Below, piece by piece: positions 62,972 to 64,000 of a stretch of 64,000 nt of DNA; the stretch's first letter is position 1, and every line of letters begins with the position of its first letter. Made by a program: the position numbers and the translations under genes. The notes beneath the pieces were generated by a model. The model was given only the letters and a program-made list of their open reading frames with translations, was not told the origin of the DNA and did no database searches. This stretch comes from Pseudomonadota bacterium (GTDB lineage Bacteria > Desulfobacterota > Desulfovibrionia > Desulfovibrionales > Desulfovibrionaceae): the NCBI GenBank assembly GCA_023460395.1, contig JAEWQB010000018.1, positions 1-64,000 on the forward strand. The letters are read 5' to 3'.

Positions 62972-64000
62972 ATGCTTTTTAGTTCTATAGAATTTGTATT
63001 CTTATTCCTTCCACTTGTATTTTTTGTATATTTCTTGCTTGCTAATGAAAAAAAAACACGACCTGCGAAATACTGGCTGATCGCAGCGTCTATGTTTTTT
63101 TATGCATGGTGGGAGCCTAAATACACGCTACTATTGTTATTTTCGATAACATTTAATTTTTTTATTGGAAAAAAAATCCAAAACAAGAGATTTTTTGAGA
63201 AAAAAACTCAAGCAAAGCGCTATCTTACTTTTGGGGTGCTTTTAAATATAGCCATTCTTGCTTACTATAAATATGCTGATTTTGTTTTATATAACGCCAC
63301 ATCATTACTGCACATTAGCTATACCCCAATCCAAACAACACTCCCTCTTGCAATTAGTTTTTTCACATTTTTACAAATTGCTTATATTGTTGACTGTTAT
63401 AAAGACTTTGACAAAATATATAGCTATCTAGACTATACCCTTTTTGTCACATTTTTCCCTCATTTAATTGCAGGCCCCTTGATACATCACGAAGAAATGA
63501 TGCCCCAGTTTGAAAACAAAAAAAATTGGAAGATCATACCTAAAAACTGTGCGATGGGTCTTTTCATTTTTTCCATAGGCCTTTTTAAAAAAATGGGAAT
63601 TGCCGACCCCCTTTCAGTTTTAGCCAAAGCGGGCTTTGATGGGCACAGCTCGTTATCCTTTATAGAGGCGTGGGCGACCAGTCTGAGTTACACTTTCCAG
63701 TTGTATTTTGATTTTTCTGGTTACTCAGACATGGCGATTGGTGTGTCTCTCATGTTTAATATTTTGCTACCTGTAAACTTCAACTCTCCCTACAAGGCTT
63801 CAAATATTCAAGAATTTTGGCGCAGATGGCATATTACGTTGTCGCGCTGGCTCCAACAGTATGTCTATGTTCCCCTAGGCGGCAATAGAAATGGAACAGC
63901 CAGAACCTGTGCAAACCTCTTCCTCACATTCCTGATCGGGGGCATTTGGCATGGAGCCGGCTGGACATTTGTAATATGGGGAATACTGCACGGACTTGCT
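62972..64000 (+). CDS. MBOAT O-acyltransferase, AlgI-like (3' end outside the window)
   Basis: The 343 visible codons give a multi-helix membrane protein starting MLFSSIEFVFLFLPLVFFVY, with YFDFSGYSDMAIG, the RRWHITLSRWLQQYVYVPLGG block and the catalytic-His region GGIWHGAGWTFVIWG of the AlgI/PatA type. Such proteins move acetyl groups across the inner membrane to acetylate polysaccharide. The ribosome site is weak. The gene is cut by the window end, so the C terminus and any partner are unknown. Confidence 0.9.
   Translation, partial: MLFSSIEFVFLFLPLVFFVYFLLANEKKTRPAKYWLIAASMFFYAWWEPKYTLLLLFSITFNFFIGKKIQNKRFFEKKTQAKRYLTFGVLLNIAILAYYKYADFVLYNATSLLHISYTPIQTTLPLAISFFTFLQIAYIVDCYKDFDKIYSYLDYTLFVTFFPHLIAGPLIHHEEMMPQFENKKNWKIIPKNCAMGLFIFSIGLFKKMGIADPLSVLAKAGFDGHSSLSFIEAWATSLSYTFQLYFDFSGYSDMAIGVSLMFNILLPVNFNSPYKASNIQEFWRRWHITLSRWLQQYVYVPLGGNRNGTARTCANLFLTFLIGGIWHGAGWTFVIWGILHGLA

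Overview
The window looks like a chromosomal segment of a sulfate-reducing deltaproteobacterium of the Desulfovibrio type. The markers are an Rnf complex arranged decaheme cytochrome - rnfCDGEAB - apbE, as I remember it from Desulfovibrio, a rubredoxin:oxygen oxidoreductase-type flavodiiron protein, cytochrome bd, and a sigma54-controlled glycyl-radical-activase locus. There are no IS elements, CRISPR arrays or rRNA genes. All assignments come from reading protein motifs and DNA signals. No database search was run.

Layout. 1-1266: cobT (cobalamin lower-ligand activation), with a doubtful leader riboswitch. 1313-8143 (minus): apbE and the Rnf operon, ending at its promoter-proximal side with a ten-CXXCH cytochrome. 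The RnfC lacks the usual NADH/FMN loops. 8587-12980: xthA, a LytS/LytTR-type two-component system and a periplasmic DsbA-like protein. 13211-15639 (minus): cydAB. 16249-20227: potD-potABC polyamine importer. 20486-26164 (minus): dppABCDF-type peptide importer. Both importers have an intrinsic terminator directly after the binding-protein gene. 26481-38621: housekeeping genes (cysQ-like, kdsD, tatD, a lone receiver domain, roo, a left-handed-beta-helix protein, prfC, an M48 lipoprotein protease, topA).

38754-45056: an accessory metabolic locus. It holds an iron-dependent alcohol dehydrogenase, a PAS/AAA+/Fis sigma54 activator, a glycyl-radical-enzyme activase, an EutQ-like protein and a divergent amidohydrolase-fold protein. 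Two divergent sigma54 promoters can be read in the gap between the last two. No glycyl-radical enzyme is present in the window.

45307-45383: tRNA-Arg(CCG) with its own promoter and terminator. It marks the left edge of a surface-glycan island that runs to the window end, all on the plus strand and locally very AT-rich. The island encodes UDP-galactopyranose mutase with a GlfT2-like galactofuranosyltransferase, GDP-fucose synthesis (gmd, fcl), a UDP-sulfoquinovose synthase homologue (sqdB), several glycosyltransferases, a Wzm/Wzt ABC exporter, a radical SAM/SPASM-like protein, two methyltransferases and an MBOAT O-acyltransferase cut by the window end. Together these predict an ABC-exported polysaccharide containing galactofuranose, fucose and possibly a sulfonated sugar. 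A fragment of a second Wzt C-terminal domain at 60751-60975 shows past allele replacement.

The most unusual items are the RnfC without NADH-site signatures beside a decaheme cytochrome, the sqdB homologue inside a polysaccharide export cluster, the wzt fossil, and the orphan activase locus with paired sigma54 promoters.
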